Below are positions 46,971 to 55,913 of a stretch of 64,000 bases of DNA, one piece after another. Below the pieces are notes generated by a model. The model did no database searches. It saw only the letters and a program-made list of their open reading frames with translations, and was not told the origin of the DNA. How positions within the stretch are numbered: position 1 is the first letter of the stretch; each line of letters opens with the position of its first letter. This stretch comes from Oscillatoria sp. SIO1A7 (lineage in GTDB: Bacteria > Cyanobacteriota > Cyanobacteriia > Cyanobacteriales > Laspinemataceae). The stretch lies in the NCBI GenBank assembly GCA_010672965.1, contig JAAHFN010000009.1, forward strand, positions 70,682 to 134,681, written 5' to 3'. The position numbers and the translations under genes were made by a program.

Positions 46971-47648
46971 ATGAATACTTTCTCAAACATCCCTCGCCAA
47001 ACTGCAAACCCGAGCGATGCGGGGGAATTCGGCAGATTTAATTATAAATTCAAAAAACAGACCGGCGGCCCGGGTCAATACGCTCATGTCATCGGTCGTC
47101 TCGAACCTTGCGAAGAATCTTTTATTTTCGAGAATCGAGTCAAAGGCGGCGATATTCCCCAACATTTTATCCCTGCTTGCGAGCGGGGTTTTCGAGAAGC
47201 AATGGATAAAGGTTTGCTGGCGGGATATCCGGTAACTGGGGTGAAAGTTATTTTAGAAGGAGGCAGCTATCACGAAGTTGATTCAAGCGATCGCGCCTTT
47301 CAATTCGCAGCCCGCCAGGGATTCTATCAAGGATTTGCCAGAGCCAATCCGATAATTATCGAACCCGTAATGCGAGTTGCAGTCGAAACTCCCAGTCAAT
47401 TTTTCGGTTCGATTCAGGGAGATCTAGTATCTCGGCGAGGTTTGCTCCTGGATTTCGAGACTCTCGGCAACAATACCGCGATTCGAGCCGAAGTGCCCCT
47501 AGGAGAAATGTTCCGCTATTCTACTTCGTTACATTCTCTGACTTCCGGTCAAGGGCGCTTTTCGATGGAATTCGCCTGCTATCGACAAGTTCCCGCTTTA
47601 GTTCAAGAGCAAGTCATACAAAAAGCTGCTGCAAGCAGGCAAAAATAG
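46971..47648 (+). CDS. Stand-alone EF-G domains IV and V
   Basis: A 225-aa protein that matches only the C-terminal third of elongation factor G. Residues 20-140 are domain IV, which mimics the tRNA anticodon arm in the ribosomal A site: GRFNYKFKKQTGGPGQYAHV, PACERGFREAMDKGLLAGYP and the tip loop GGSYHEVDSSDRAF. Residues 145-215 are domain V: IIEPVMRVAVETPSQFFGSI, GDLVSRRGLLLDFE, FRYSTSLHSLTSGQGRFSME. No GTPase domain is encoded in or near the gene. It is co-oriented with the Ro genes and sits 595 bp after the small Sm-like gene. Confidence 0.85.
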   Translation: MNTFSNIPRQTANPSDAGEFGRFNYKFKKQTGGPGQYAHVIGRLEPCEESFIFENRVKGGDIPQHFIPACERGFREAMDKGLLAGYPVTGVKVILEGGSYHEVDSSDRAFQFAARQGFYQGFARANPIIIEPVMRVAVETPSQFFGSIQGDLVSRRGLLLDFETLGNNTAIRAEVPLGEMFRYSTSLHSLTSGQGRFSMEFACYRQVPALVQEQVIQKAAASRQK

Positions 47649-47850
47649 GGTGTGGGGTGTGGTTTTTGGGGTGTAGGGAAGAGAGAGGGGGGAGTGTGGG
47701 AAGAGGGGGAAGGGTGGGAAGAGAGGGGAGAATATTATATTATTTATTTCTTCCCAAACCCCACACCCTAAACCCCACACCCCACACCCTAAACCCCACA
47801 CCCTAAACCCCACACCCCACACCCTAAACCCCACACCCTACACCCTATTT
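47645..47850. repeat. GGGTGTGG/CCCACACC repeat block
   Basis: GGGTGTGGGGTGTGGTTTTT at the 3' end of the EF-G-like gene is followed by AGAGGGG repeats, then CCCCACACCCTAAACCCCAC repeated to 47846. The two halves are complementary. No gene is present. Confidence 0.8.
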
Positions 47851-47865
47851 TTTGGAGAGTAGCCG

Positions 47866-48702
47866 ATGAGCGATATGAAAACTGCTTATAAAGTAGCCGC
47901 TTCTGCAGTCCGGCAGCGCTTTGCCGAACAGCACCCAGATGACCTAGCAATTCTCAAGCGGATTAGTGCTGGGGAAGTTGCGGTTTATTCTGGAACCTAC
48001 GATCGCGTCGAGGATATTTTGGGCTGCCTCCAGGTGCCGGTAACTATGAACCCAGATGCCAAGAAACTGAAAGCTAAGATTGTCTTTGTCAATTGTTCTA
48101 ACTCCTACGAGCAAAATTTAATTTACGCCCTAAGAAAAAAAGTGGCAGCGGGCAAATGGCTGGTTTCCTCGGACTGGGCGCTGGGTCATTTTATCGCCAA
48201 AGCTTTTCCCGATATGGTGGGCTATAACCAAGGCAGCACTGGGGATGAAGTTGTCTCCGTCGAAGCCAGTCTCAATAGTCTCTGGTCGGAAGTGGTGGTT
48301 TTGGGTGCAGATCCGCAGTGGTGGTTGGAGGGAGCCAGTCATCCTATTAAAGTGCTAAACTGGGAAAAAGTAACTATCGAAGCTGCCAGCCACGACTTGC
48401 TGGCTCGCTATAATGCGCCGGCGGTTGCTGTTAGTTTTGATTGGGGCAGAGGCCATGTCTTTCATGTTATCAGTCATTTTTGGTGCAAGCGCAGCCGCAC
48501 GCCAACGGCACGACATAAAGGCCCATGTACTGATTTTCTGAAGGCAGGGATGAAGTTGAGCGAGGAAGGAATTAAAAAAGTATTCGGGCGATCGCAAATT
48601 CAGCCCGATACTCTGAACTTCGCTCAATTACAGAGCGCCGCGACTTCAACAGAGTTAGTAGCTCAGCTTTGCGTCCGTGCCCTCAAAAATGCAAAAAGCT
48701 AG
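47866..48702 (+). CDS. Unknown protein, possible ThuA/GATase-like fold
   Basis: A 278-aa soluble protein I do not recognise with certainty. It has alternating strands and helices: DLAILKRISAGEVAVYSGTY, AKIVFVNCSNSYEQNLIYAL, GKWLVSSDWALGHFIAKAFP and AVSFDWGRGHVFHVISHFWC. A central strand leading to a D/W-x-x-G-H-F segment and a late GHVFHVISH recalls ThuA-like or class I glutamine amidotransferase-like folds, without an obvious catalytic cysteine nucleophile. GGAG precedes the ATG. It is the last co-oriented gene after the Ro, vWA and EF-G-like genes and may belong to the same functional group. Confidence 0.6.
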   Translation: MSDMKTAYKVAASAVRQRFAEQHPDDLAILKRISAGEVAVYSGTYDRVEDILGCLQVPVTMNPDAKKLKAKIVFVNCSNSYEQNLIYALRKKVAAGKWLVSSDWALGHFIAKAFPDMVGYNQGSTGDEVVSVEASLNSLWSEVVVLGADPQWWLEGASHPIKVLNWEKVTIEAASHDLLARYNAPAVAVSFDWGRGHVFHVISHFWCKRSRTPTARHKGPCTDFLKAGMKLSEEGIKKVFGRSQIQPDTLNFAQLQSAATSTELVAQLCVRALKNAKS

Positions 48703-48841
48703 CCTAAATATATTGGATGCACGGCGAGGCAGATGGTTTTCAGAGCGTCGGAAACGACGTTTTCTCGTCCCAAAATTTGCCACCTTGACAGGGCTGGACG
48801 GGCAGCCTAATTCCCTATTCCCTATTCTCTATTTCATAAAG

Positions 48842-50341
48842 TTAGATGTTTAGGTTAAATTTATCGACATAGGAGAGAACTTGCGATCGCGATACGGCAT
48901 TTTTCCGTAAGGCAGCGAAATTGCCCCTGACCCCTTCTAGCTTGTCTGGTTCTACTCGATCTGGAGACAGATCGGCAAAAGGAATAAAGTCAGCGGGAAT
49001 TACAACATCATGGTTCAGGCCGAGCCAGTTTTTGTAAGTAGTCTCCTTCTCGTCAATAGGTAGGCTAGGATAAAGGCTATGGATGGGGTCGCCAGCCTCG
49101 TCAAAAGCAGCCAGTACCCGATGTAAATGCGGTTCGTCGAGCTTACCAATGATGTTAGCGAACAGCAGGGGCGCGCTTGTTTTCATCAGCTTCACAAATT
49201 CGACAGAGCCGTATTGAGGGGAAAACTCATTATTGCCTTGGTACATATCTAATTGGATAAAGTCAAATTGCTTCCGGTTAGAAGCGAGGAAGGCTTCCGC
49301 ATCTGCCTCGACAATTTCCAGCCGACCCGCATCTATATAATGCTGCACCAAAGGAAAGAAGGTCAGACAAAGCCGAATAACTACTGGGTCGATCTCAACT
49401 ACGGTGAGGCGCGTCTGGGGAAAGCAAGCAAGGCTCATTACTATACCCGCACCGCAACCGAGTCCCAGTACTAAGCCCGAAGAATGCGGCAGCTTGCAGC
49501 CGACAAGAAGAAAACCAATAGCGAAGAAACTATTGGGCAAAAAACCCGGCCCGGGTCGGCAAGTCGGTTCGCATTCGTTGGCAGCAGGCTTTTTGCAGAC
49601 AGTCCCTTGTGATTGATTGCCAATCCAGAGAGTACGGAATTCGGCAGTGTCGGTTACTTTCACCGTGCCGAACATTCCCTCTTCCACGGCCAGAACTACA
49701 GTTTCCTCCGGATTCATAGCACGCCACTGCTCGTAGGCAATACCTGCCTCGCGCAGTCTGGAGAGCCGCATCAGCATTGCCGCTTTGTTAGCGAGGGATT
49801 CGGAATGTTTGGGATTGCGCTTGAGGGCTTCTTCGTAGGCTTCTAAGCTGTCGAGATAGCGCTCCTGGCGTCCATAGATAAATCCTAAACTGTAAAAGGG
49901 CAAGAATGATTGGGGCAAGCGATCGGCAATCTGCCAGTTAATGGCAGCAGCGGCGTCGAGCTTGCCCTGGTGAATAGCTATTTTTGAGGCTAAGAATTGT
50001 TCTTCTAGAAAAGGGTCTGGCAGGATGCCATTGTCCCGAGCCAGCGCGATCGCCTCCTCCGCTCTGGGGACAGCAGAGTCTAACTGATGCAGCAGGTTAT
50101 TGACAATGAAAAAAACTTCGTTAGTATAGCCGCAGCAGCTACAAGGCTTGGGCAAGGTTTTGAATAAAATACTGCCCAGCTGTAAGGTTCCGGCCTCCGG
50201 CAGACTCTCGGCAAATTCCTTGGCACCGCAAGCGACGCAAGGGTGGCTGTTGTAGTTCGAGAGTGCTTCGCTGTCCGAAGAAGGCCGGTAGGCGTGCTGA
50301 ACGGATAGTCCGGGGCCAGAGTTCCCAAAAATAAGTGTCAC
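48842..50341 (-). CDS. TPR protein fused to a spermidine-synthase-like methyltransferase domain
   Basis: A 499-aa protein from a GTG at 50339-50341 (VTLIFGNSGPG). A longer frame to 50488 exists but has no family-like sequence. The N-terminal part has paired cysteines (CVACGAKEF, CSCCGYTNE) that may bind zinc. Residues 110-230 contain TPR-like helices (FLPFYSLGFIYGRQERYLDS, EEALKRNPKHSESLANKAAM). The C-terminal 230 residues have a Rossmann core: LVLGLGCGAGIVMSLA for SAM or decarboxy-SAM, then VVEIDPVVIRLC and FDFIQLDMYQGN. The fold is that of polyamine synthases, but the substrate is unknown. It stands alone and convergent with the Ro-locus genes. Confidence 0.7.
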   Translation of the reverse strand: MTLIFGNSGPGLSVQHAYRPSSDSEALSNYNSHPCVACGAKEFAESLPEAGTLQLGSILFKTLPKPCSCCGYTNEVFFIVNNLLHQLDSAVPRAEEAIALARDNGILPDPFLEEQFLASKIAIHQGKLDAAAAINWQIADRLPQSFLPFYSLGFIYGRQERYLDSLEAYEEALKRNPKHSESLANKAAMLMRLSRLREAGIAYEQWRAMNPEETVVLAVEEGMFGTVKVTDTAEFRTLWIGNQSQGTVCKKPAANECEPTCRPGPGFLPNSFFAIGFLLVGCKLPHSSGLVLGLGCGAGIVMSLACFPQTRLTVVEIDPVVIRLCLTFFPLVQHYIDAGRLEIVEADAEAFLASNRKQFDFIQLDMYQGNNEFSPQYGSVEFVKLMKTSAPLLFANIIGKLDEPHLHRVLAAFDEAGDPIHSLYPSLPIDEKETTYKNWLGLNHDVVIPADFIPFADLSPDRVEPDKLEGVRGNFAALRKNAVSRSQVLSYVDKFNLNI

Positions 50342-50482
50342 TATAGACTCCCTGAAAAATAAATGTACAATTAATTTTGCACGGGTGCTTATTAAACCCG
50401 GTCTCCCAGATATCCAAGAAACCGGGTCTCTTACAATTATAAATAAAAAACATCCCGATTTAGCAACTCCAAGATAATAACC

Positions 50483-50755
50483 ATGCAATGTCCCCTCTGC
50501 CAGCGCGAGGTTGAAATGCTAACCGTCCATCACCTAATTCCCAAACAAAAAGGCGGGAATAAAGGTCCTACTATCGACATTTGCCCCGCCTGCCACAAGC
50601 AAATCCATAGCTTGTTTGACAATACCCGTCTCGCCCAAGAACTCAATACTCGGGAAAAACTGGAGACAGAACCGCAAATGCAGAAGTTTCTCTCTTGGGC
50701 GAGGAAGCAAAAATCAGATAAGCGCATCCGAGTCCGCAGGAAAAAAAGAAAATAA
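50483..50755 (+). CDS. Small HNH endonuclease-like protein
   Basis: A 90-aa protein with two CxxC pairs (CPLCQ, CPACH) that hold a structural zinc and the HNH core VHHLIPKQKGGNKGPTIDIC followed by HKQIHSLF. This is a compact HNH nuclease of the type found alone in many bacteria. The C terminus is basic (KRIRVRRKKRK) and probably binds DNA. The stop is 4 bp before the start of the GNAT gene, so the two are translated from one mRNA. Its target is unknown. Confidence 0.8.
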   Translation: MQCPLCQREVEMLTVHHLIPKQKGGNKGPTIDICPACHKQIHSLFDNTRLAQELNTREKLETEPQMQKFLSWARKQKSDKRIRVRRKKRK

Positions 50756-50759
50756 GATA

Positions 50760-51641
50760 ATGAACTCATATAGTTTTAAACGCTCTTTTTCGGAAGAGCC
50801 TAGATTAATCGATCGCCTGCTCGACCTAGCAGAAATAGCATTATTTCCTGGCATCACCGAGGTTGCCGAACGCAGCAGGGAGCTTGGTGCTTCTTGGGAA
50901 GATGCTTCCACGCCTTTCATCTATTTCCAAGACGACCTGGCCATTACCCATGTTGGCGTTTTGGAAATTCCGATAATTTTGATGGGAAAACCGGCGATCG
51001 CTGGCGGCATCCACGGAGTTTGCACTCATCCCGATTTCCGACGGCGAGGCTACTACCGTAAAGTAATGGAAGAGGTTCTCGATTACTGTGCCAACCGCTA
51101 CGAAACTCTTGTCCTCACCACCGACCGACCGGAATATTATTATTCTTTTGGCTTTCACGTCGTCCAAGAGAGTGCTTGCGCAATTTCTCGTATTTCTCCC
51201 GGAGGCAGCGAGGGCTTTAGATTGCTAGATTTCGATCGCGCTGAGGATAAACAGATATTGCATCGACTTTTGGCAGAACGCCAACCAATCTCCAATATTG
51301 TCGGGATTCGGGGCGGCGAAAAAGCGATCTTTTGCTTTAACGAAGGCAGCAATCCCCTTTACTATGCTCCAGATTTAGATTTGATGGTTTCGATGGAAAT
51401 CGATAAAACCACTTTAAAGCTATTCGATTTAGTAGGTACTAAGGGCTATAATCTGGACGAAATTCTAGAAAGAATTCCCCAGGCTATTGAAGAAGTGAAG
51501 GTTTATTTTGCTTGCGATCGCTTGGCTCCCGAGGCTCCCTCCTTCCCCAACGTTCTGGATGGGAATTCTTTGCTAATGGTGCGCGGTCCGTTTCCAGCAG
51601 AAGGGCATCCTTTTACGATGCCGCGATCGACCCGTTGCTAA
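50760..51641 (+). CDS. GNAT-family N-acetyltransferase (Eis-like)
   Basis: A 293-aa acetyltransferase. The acetyl-CoA loop is HPDFRRRGYYRKVMEEVLDY after the strand GGIHGVCT. The next strand is TLVLTTDRPEYYYSFGFHVV. A second GNAT-like or small C-terminal domain follows (LMVSMEIDKTTLKLFDLVGT), as in Eis-type or DUF4081-like enzymes. The acceptor is unknown. I chose the ATG at 50760 (MNSYSFKRSFSEE), 4 bp after the HNH stop, rather than an overlapping upstream start. Confidence 0.75.
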   Translation: MNSYSFKRSFSEEPRLIDRLLDLAEIALFPGITEVAERSRELGASWEDASTPFIYFQDDLAITHVGVLEIPIILMGKPAIAGGIHGVCTHPDFRRRGYYRKVMEEVLDYCANRYETLVLTTDRPEYYYSFGFHVVQESACAISRISPGGSEGFRLLDFDRAEDKQILHRLLAERQPISNIVGIRGGEKAIFCFNEGSNPLYYAPDLDLMVSMEIDKTTLKLFDLVGTKGYNLDEILERIPQAIEEVKVYFACDRLAPEAPSFPNVLDGNSLLMVRGPFPAEGHPFTMPRSTRC

Positions 51642-52017
51642 ACTATTGTTATTTTGCCGGGACAGGCGAGGACGCCTGTCCTACGGGGGAATGGCACGGT
51701 CAGCTCAACGACGCTATCTGTTTTTAGAAACGTGAGTTCGACAGTTTTCACTATAAATCTGCGCCATTTATTCTTGTGGCCGGCGATCGCTCAACCAAGC
51801 CTCCAGGTCTGCGATTGTTTGGCGCTATAGTTAAATTCACAGTCGGGAGGAATCTCCGGTAGTATTTTTGAAATTAGACCAGGACTTACGCAAATTGTCG
51901 GTTATAACTCTTTATATAGTGTCTGGTGCGCAATGCGCACCCTACAAATAGACTACCTGCGTAAGTCCTATAGACTTGGCCTATTTAAGAAAATCCTGTA
52001 AAATAGCTTGTCTGTTT
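51642..52017. repeat. Spacer with two palindromic elements
   Basis: GGGACAGGCGAGGACGCCTGTCC (51658-51681) is a hairpin also found near 46800. AGGACTTACGCA at 51891 pairs with TGCGTAAGTCCT ending at 51969, around an inner palindrome GGTGCGCAATGCGCACC. No gene is seen. Confidence 0.7.
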
Positions 52018-54021
52018 TCATTTTGCTACCTCTTTCTCGCTAGCGGGAGTGATGCCCTCAATACTAATTAGGGCTTGTATCATTTCTTTTACTACTGGGG
52101 CGGCTATAGTGCCGCCGGTTCCGCTTTCGGGTTCGTCAATAACTGCTAAGACGACGTAACGGGGAGACTCCGCCGGTAAAATTGCGGCAAAGCTGGTAAT
52201 TTTGGCATATTCAGAATAGCCGCCGCCACTATAGGAAGTGACTTTTTGAGAAGTGCCGGTTTTGCCAGCAATTCGATAGCCGGGAATTTTAGCATTCTTA
52301 CCAGTCCCGTCTCGCACGACGTTTTCCATCATCGAGACCACTGCCCGAGCAGTTTCTTCAGAAAAAACTCGTTTCGGTTTCATTTGCTTTGGCTGCCAGG
52401 ATAGTTTTCCCTCGCTGTCGAACAAGCCCCGCACCACATGAGGTTTTACCAAAAAGCCGCCATTGGCCAGAGAGCCTTGGAGTTGCAGCAACTGAATTGG
52501 GGTTAAGGCGAATCCTTGGCCAAAAGAGGTAGTTGCCGGATGAACTGGAGAAGCGGTAAACTCCCATCCAGGTCGGAGCAGGCTGGCGATTTCAAAGGGC
52601 AAATCAATACCTGTTTTTCCTCCCAGACCCAATCGCTGGAGCCAATTATATAGAGTAGATGGTTGCATCTCCTCTAAGATGCGAACCATCCCGACATTGC
52701 TAGAATGTTTCAGTATTTCCGAGACGCTGAGATTACCTCTAGCACCGATATAGCTGTAGTCAAAGTTTTCGATTTCCCAATGTTCGCGATAAATCTTGCC
52801 GTCGTCGTAAAAAACGCTGTCCGGCTTTATCGCGTCGGCTTCCAGAGCGATCGCCACCGCAATTGGTTTAAAAGTAGAACCCGGTTCGTACAGATCCGTT
52901 AGCGCCCAATTTTTAAACAATTCCAAGTCAAACTCATAATACCGATTCGGATCGTAGGAAGGCTCGCAAATTAGAGATAGTAATGCCCCATTCTTGGCAT
53001 CCATCACCATCACCGTACCTCGCTTGGCACTGGTTTCTGCCAGCTTTTTTTTGAGAATTAAGCGAGCTGCCCGTTGCAGGCGCGAGTCAATTGTAAGCTG
53101 CAAGCTCAGGTTGTCAAGATAGAGAAATTCTCCAGCCACGGGATCTGGCGTTATTGCCCCAAGAGTTAACTGTAGCGCTACGTCAGAGCGAGCGAGCAAA
53201 TCTTGGTGAAGGTATTCCAGGCCAGCTTGACCTTGGCGCTCTCCATCCACATAGCCGACTACATCGGCTAATAGGTCTTGGTAAGGGTAAAAGCGTTGGT
53301 GCCTTCGCACGAACTCTAGACCGTCCAAGCGTTCTTGGATAATCGAGCGATGCACCTCTTCTGTCAAATCGCGAGCAAGGACGATGCCGCTTTCAGATTC
53401 ACTCAAATTGATGAGAATTTGGGTTGCCGATCGCCGCAAATGGGGTGCGAGCTTCTCGGCTATTTCTTCTTTCGACTTAGTAAATAGTTTCGGGTGGGCG
53501 TAGAGCTGATAAACTGGCTCGTCTAAAGCAACTGCATTGCCCATGCGATCGACAATCGGACGGCGCGGTATAAAAGGATGCACCGTCACCAACTGCTGCT
53601 GTCGAGCCAGTTTTTGCAGGTTCTGATGAGAAACTACTTGGAGCTTATATAACCTGAGCGCCAGAGCCAAGCAAGCTCCTATCAAAATTACCCCAACTAG
53701 AGCCAATCGAGTTTGTAGGTCTCTGGTTCCTGGCTCAGTCGCCTTCTGCCGAAGAGCTATCTGTTTTTCTGACCGTATTTCTCTTGGCGATCGCAGCCAA
53801 TTAATACTCGATCTTTGCCGACGAGCCATCTGTCTTTGTCCCTGTCTTTGTCCCTGTCTTTCTCTTGGCGATCGCCGCCAATTAAAAAGCAGGGCGACAA
53901 CTGACTCTGGAGCCGCCGATTTATTTTTGCTCTTTCTTTTTGCTCCTTTAGGGATTGGCATCCTTGGCCGCCGGCGGCGCCAATAACCATCTCTGGGGGA
54001 TGGAGGTCTCCGAGATGTCAC
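52018..54021 (-). CDS. ftsI: Septal peptidoglycan transpeptidase PBP3/FtsI
   Basis: A 667-aa class B penicillin-binding protein of the division machinery. The N-terminal 95 residues are cytoplasmic, basic and repetitive (RQGQRQGQRQ, RRSPRE twice). One membrane helix follows (LALVGVILIGACLALAL). The pedestal domain shows RRPIVDRMGNAVAL. The transpeptidase domain has EPGSTFKPIAVA with the nucleophile serine, HSSNVGMVR and IAGKTGTSQK. The unusually long basic tail includes duplicated sequence. The gene lies downstream of an FtsL-like gene on the same strand, as in division clusters, with a 170-bp spacer holding a hairpin. Confidence 0.9.
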   Translation of the reverse strand: MTSRRPPSPRDGYWRRRRPRMPIPKGAKRKSKNKSAAPESVVALLFNWRRSPRERQGQRQGQRQMARRQRSSINWLRSPREIRSEKQIALRQKATEPGTRDLQTRLALVGVILIGACLALALRLYKLQVVSHQNLQKLARQQQLVTVHPFIPRRPIVDRMGNAVALDEPVYQLYAHPKLFTKSKEEIAEKLAPHLRRSATQILINLSESESGIVLARDLTEEVHRSIIQERLDGLEFVRRHQRFYPYQDLLADVVGYVDGERQGQAGLEYLHQDLLARSDVALQLTLGAITPDPVAGEFLYLDNLSLQLTIDSRLQRAARLILKKKLAETSAKRGTVMVMDAKNGALLSLICEPSYDPNRYYEFDLELFKNWALTDLYEPGSTFKPIAVAIALEADAIKPDSVFYDDGKIYREHWEIENFDYSYIGARGNLSVSEILKHSSNVGMVRILEEMQPSTLYNWLQRLGLGGKTGIDLPFEIASLLRPGWEFTASPVHPATTSFGQGFALTPIQLLQLQGSLANGGFLVKPHVVRGLFDSEGKLSWQPKQMKPKRVFSEETARAVVSMMENVVRDGTGKNAKIPGYRIAGKTGTSQKVTSYSGGGYSEYAKITSFAAILPAESPRYVVLAVIDEPESGTGGTIAAPVVKEMIQALISIEGITPASEKEVAK

Positions 54022-54074
54022 GGCTATTTCCTCTGCTTGCGAAAACCTTATCTAGCAGTAAGCAATCAGCAATC

Positions 54075-54147
54075 AGCTTTCAGCTTGAGCGTCCAAGTCT
54101 TGCCAATAGCTTGAATTAGCAAGACTTGGACGCTCAAGCTGAAAGCT
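54075..54147. repeat. Long perfect inverted repeat before ftsI
   Basis: AGCTTTCAGCTTGAGCGTCC (54075) and its complement ending at 54147 form arms of 29 bp around a 15-bp loop. It is in the leader between the FtsL-like gene and ftsI and could stop or slow transcription between them. Confidence 0.75.
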
Positions 54148-54191
54148 ATGCCTGCGCGCAGCGCATAAGCTTAAAGCCGATTGCCTATATA

Positions 54192-54773
54192 TTAATATCC
54201 TAGGGGTTGATTGCTCGAAAAAGGTTGCGGTGCCTTAACGGCCGGCCCTGGCAGAAAAGGGCGGGGCGGCGAGGCAGGCAGCCGAACAAAATTAGCTGAA
54301 GCCGGATATTCTAGGCCCGACTCCGGTGCTTCGGCATTATCGCCGCTATTTTTTTTCAGCATTTCGTTTCTAGCTATTAGCTGCCGCTCTTCCCGTCGCA
54401 ACTTTTCTAACTTGCCATACTGTTGGCTCCACTCTTGCTGGGAATAGACTGCCGTGCCATAGATTGCCAGCACGGCTCCACCAAATATAAATGTTACTAC
54501 GGTGCTGACTGAGGCGATTCGGACTGGCAATCCCAACCAAAAGGGTAACTGCCGCGCCGAAGTTATTTTCTTAATCCCTCCACTCTGCAAGACTCCGCCC
54601 CGAGGTTTTTCTCTGCCTTTAGCTGCCCCCTCCATGCTCGCGATCGCATTTTTCCCAGGCGATCGCATTTTTCGCACTCGCGATCCCGGAGGTGTTATTA
54701 CTGAAGAACGGGCGGCGGCTCTTTTAGGCAATCCCTGACCTACAGTTTCGGGGCGTTTAAAAGCAACAGTCAT
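54192..54773 (-). CDS. FtsL-like bitopic division protein
   Basis: A 193-aa single-pass membrane protein. Residues 1-85 are cytoplasmic and basic. One membrane helix follows (IASVSTVVTFIFGGAVLAIY), then a short coiled coil outside (QQYGKLEKLRREERQLIARN) and a proline-rich tail. This topology and position upstream of ftsI match FtsL-type proteins that bridge the division complex. Sequence similarity within FtsL is low, so the call rests on layout. ATG at 54773 has GGAG before it, so it is preferred to the one 12 codons upstream. Confidence 0.65.
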   Translation of the reverse strand: MTVAFKRPETVGQGLPKRAAARSSVITPPGSRVRKMRSPGKNAIASMEGAAKGREKPRGGVLQSGGIKKITSARQLPFWLGLPVRIASVSTVVTFIFGGAVLAIYGTAVYSQQEWSQQYGKLEKLRREERQLIARNEMLKKNSGDNAEAPESGLEYPASANFVRLPASPPRPFLPGPAVKAPQPFSSNQPLGY

Positions 54774-54889
54774 ATATTTTCTCCAATATCTGGCTGCCAT
54801 TGCAGCCAATATCTCTAAACAGCAAATTTAGGTCAAGCTTAACTTTTTTATTTTTCCCTATCAAGGGAGCGAAAATCTATCGCATCCAT

Positions 54890-55081
54890 CCTAACATCGT
54901 CGCGATCTCTATCCCTTGGCCCCATTGTAAAAGGGTGTGGGGTGTGGGGTGTGGGGGTCCAAAGACATGGGAAAGTTTTGAGTTTTAAGTTTTAAATTAA
55001 GAATTGCAACTCAAAACCCAAAACTTAAAATTTAAAACTTTCCCCACACCCCACACCCCACACCCCACACCCAATTAGCTT
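54890..55081. repeat. GGGTGTGG and AAACTTAA repeat spacer
   Basis: GGGTGTGGGGTGTGGGGTGT (54934), then TTTTAAGTTTTAAATTAAG, then complements AAAACTTAAAATTTAAAAC and CCCCACACCCCACACCCCAC (55042-55072). The block forms a nested inverted repeat of about 140 bp just before the GST gene. Confidence 0.7.
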
Positions 55082-55747
55082 ATGTTATTACTGCAATTCA
55101 GTACCTCTCATTACTGCCGAAAAGCAAGATTAGCTTTGGGCTATAAAAAAATTCCTTACCAGGTTCAAAATTTAACTCCCGGACTCCATGCATTAAAAAT
55201 TAGACCTCTTACTGGTCTGACAACAACGCCAGTTTTGCTACCCCAGCTAGAGGGTCAACCCAAAGCGATCGGCGATTCAACCCGAATTTTCAAATTTTTA
55301 GAAACTTATCGCCAAGAACCCCCTCTAGTGCCGGAAGGTCTCCTAGAGGCCGAAGCTTGGATGCTCGAAGACTGGCTCGATGAAAGCATCGGCACTGCCA
55401 CCCGCTTCGTTTATTACGACTTTCGAGCCAAAGAAGGCAAATCCATTGACCCCTCTTGGTCTAGCCAATTGGTAATCTCAATTGTCCGCAAGCAGTACAA
55501 CATAACGCCCCCGGCAGTAGAATTGGCCGCCGTTCGACTGCAAGGGGCAATGGCAGTATTGGCCCAAAAGTGGCAAGAGAGTCCTTATCTAGTTGGCGAT
55601 CGCCTCAGCGTAGCCGATATTGCCGCTGCAGCTCTTCTCAGCCCACTGGCCCTCATCCCCAGCTACCGCCAAGACTATCCCTGGCTCTTCGATCGCATTG
55701 CTTGGGTTCACAATATTTGTGGCGAACCTCTGCCCCCTGGGTTGTAG
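55082..55747 (+). CDS. Glutathione S-transferase family protein
   Basis: A 221-aa cytosolic protein. Residues 1-78 form a thioredoxin-like domain with the glutathione site region LLLQFSTSHYCRKARLALGY and the conserved cis-proline context TTPVLLPQL followed by IGDSTRIFKFLE. Residues 90-215 form the helical C-terminal domain with the N-capping motif SPYLVGDRLSVADIAAAALL. It should conjugate or reduce substrates with glutathione. Substrate specificity cannot be told. There is no operon partner. Confidence 0.85.
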   Translation: MLLLQFSTSHYCRKARLALGYKKIPYQVQNLTPGLHALKIRPLTGLTTTPVLLPQLEGQPKAIGDSTRIFKFLETYRQEPPLVPEGLLEAEAWMLEDWLDESIGTATRFVYYDFRAKEGKSIDPSWSSQLVISIVRKQYNITPPAVELAAVRLQGAMAVLAQKWQESPYLVGDRLSVADIAAAALLSPLALIPSYRQDYPWLFDRIAWVHNICGEPLPPGL

Positions 55748-55913
55748 GAGGCAGGGGGGACGGGGGGACCCAAGGACAGGCTCAAGACGGACAATGGGAC
55801 CCTAAAAAAGGGGACCAGGGAAGTTCTTAGCTTGTGAGTTTTGAGTTTTGAGTTGCAAAAAAAACTAATTTAAAATTTAAAACTTAAAACTCAAAACTCT
55901 CCCCCAATGCCCA

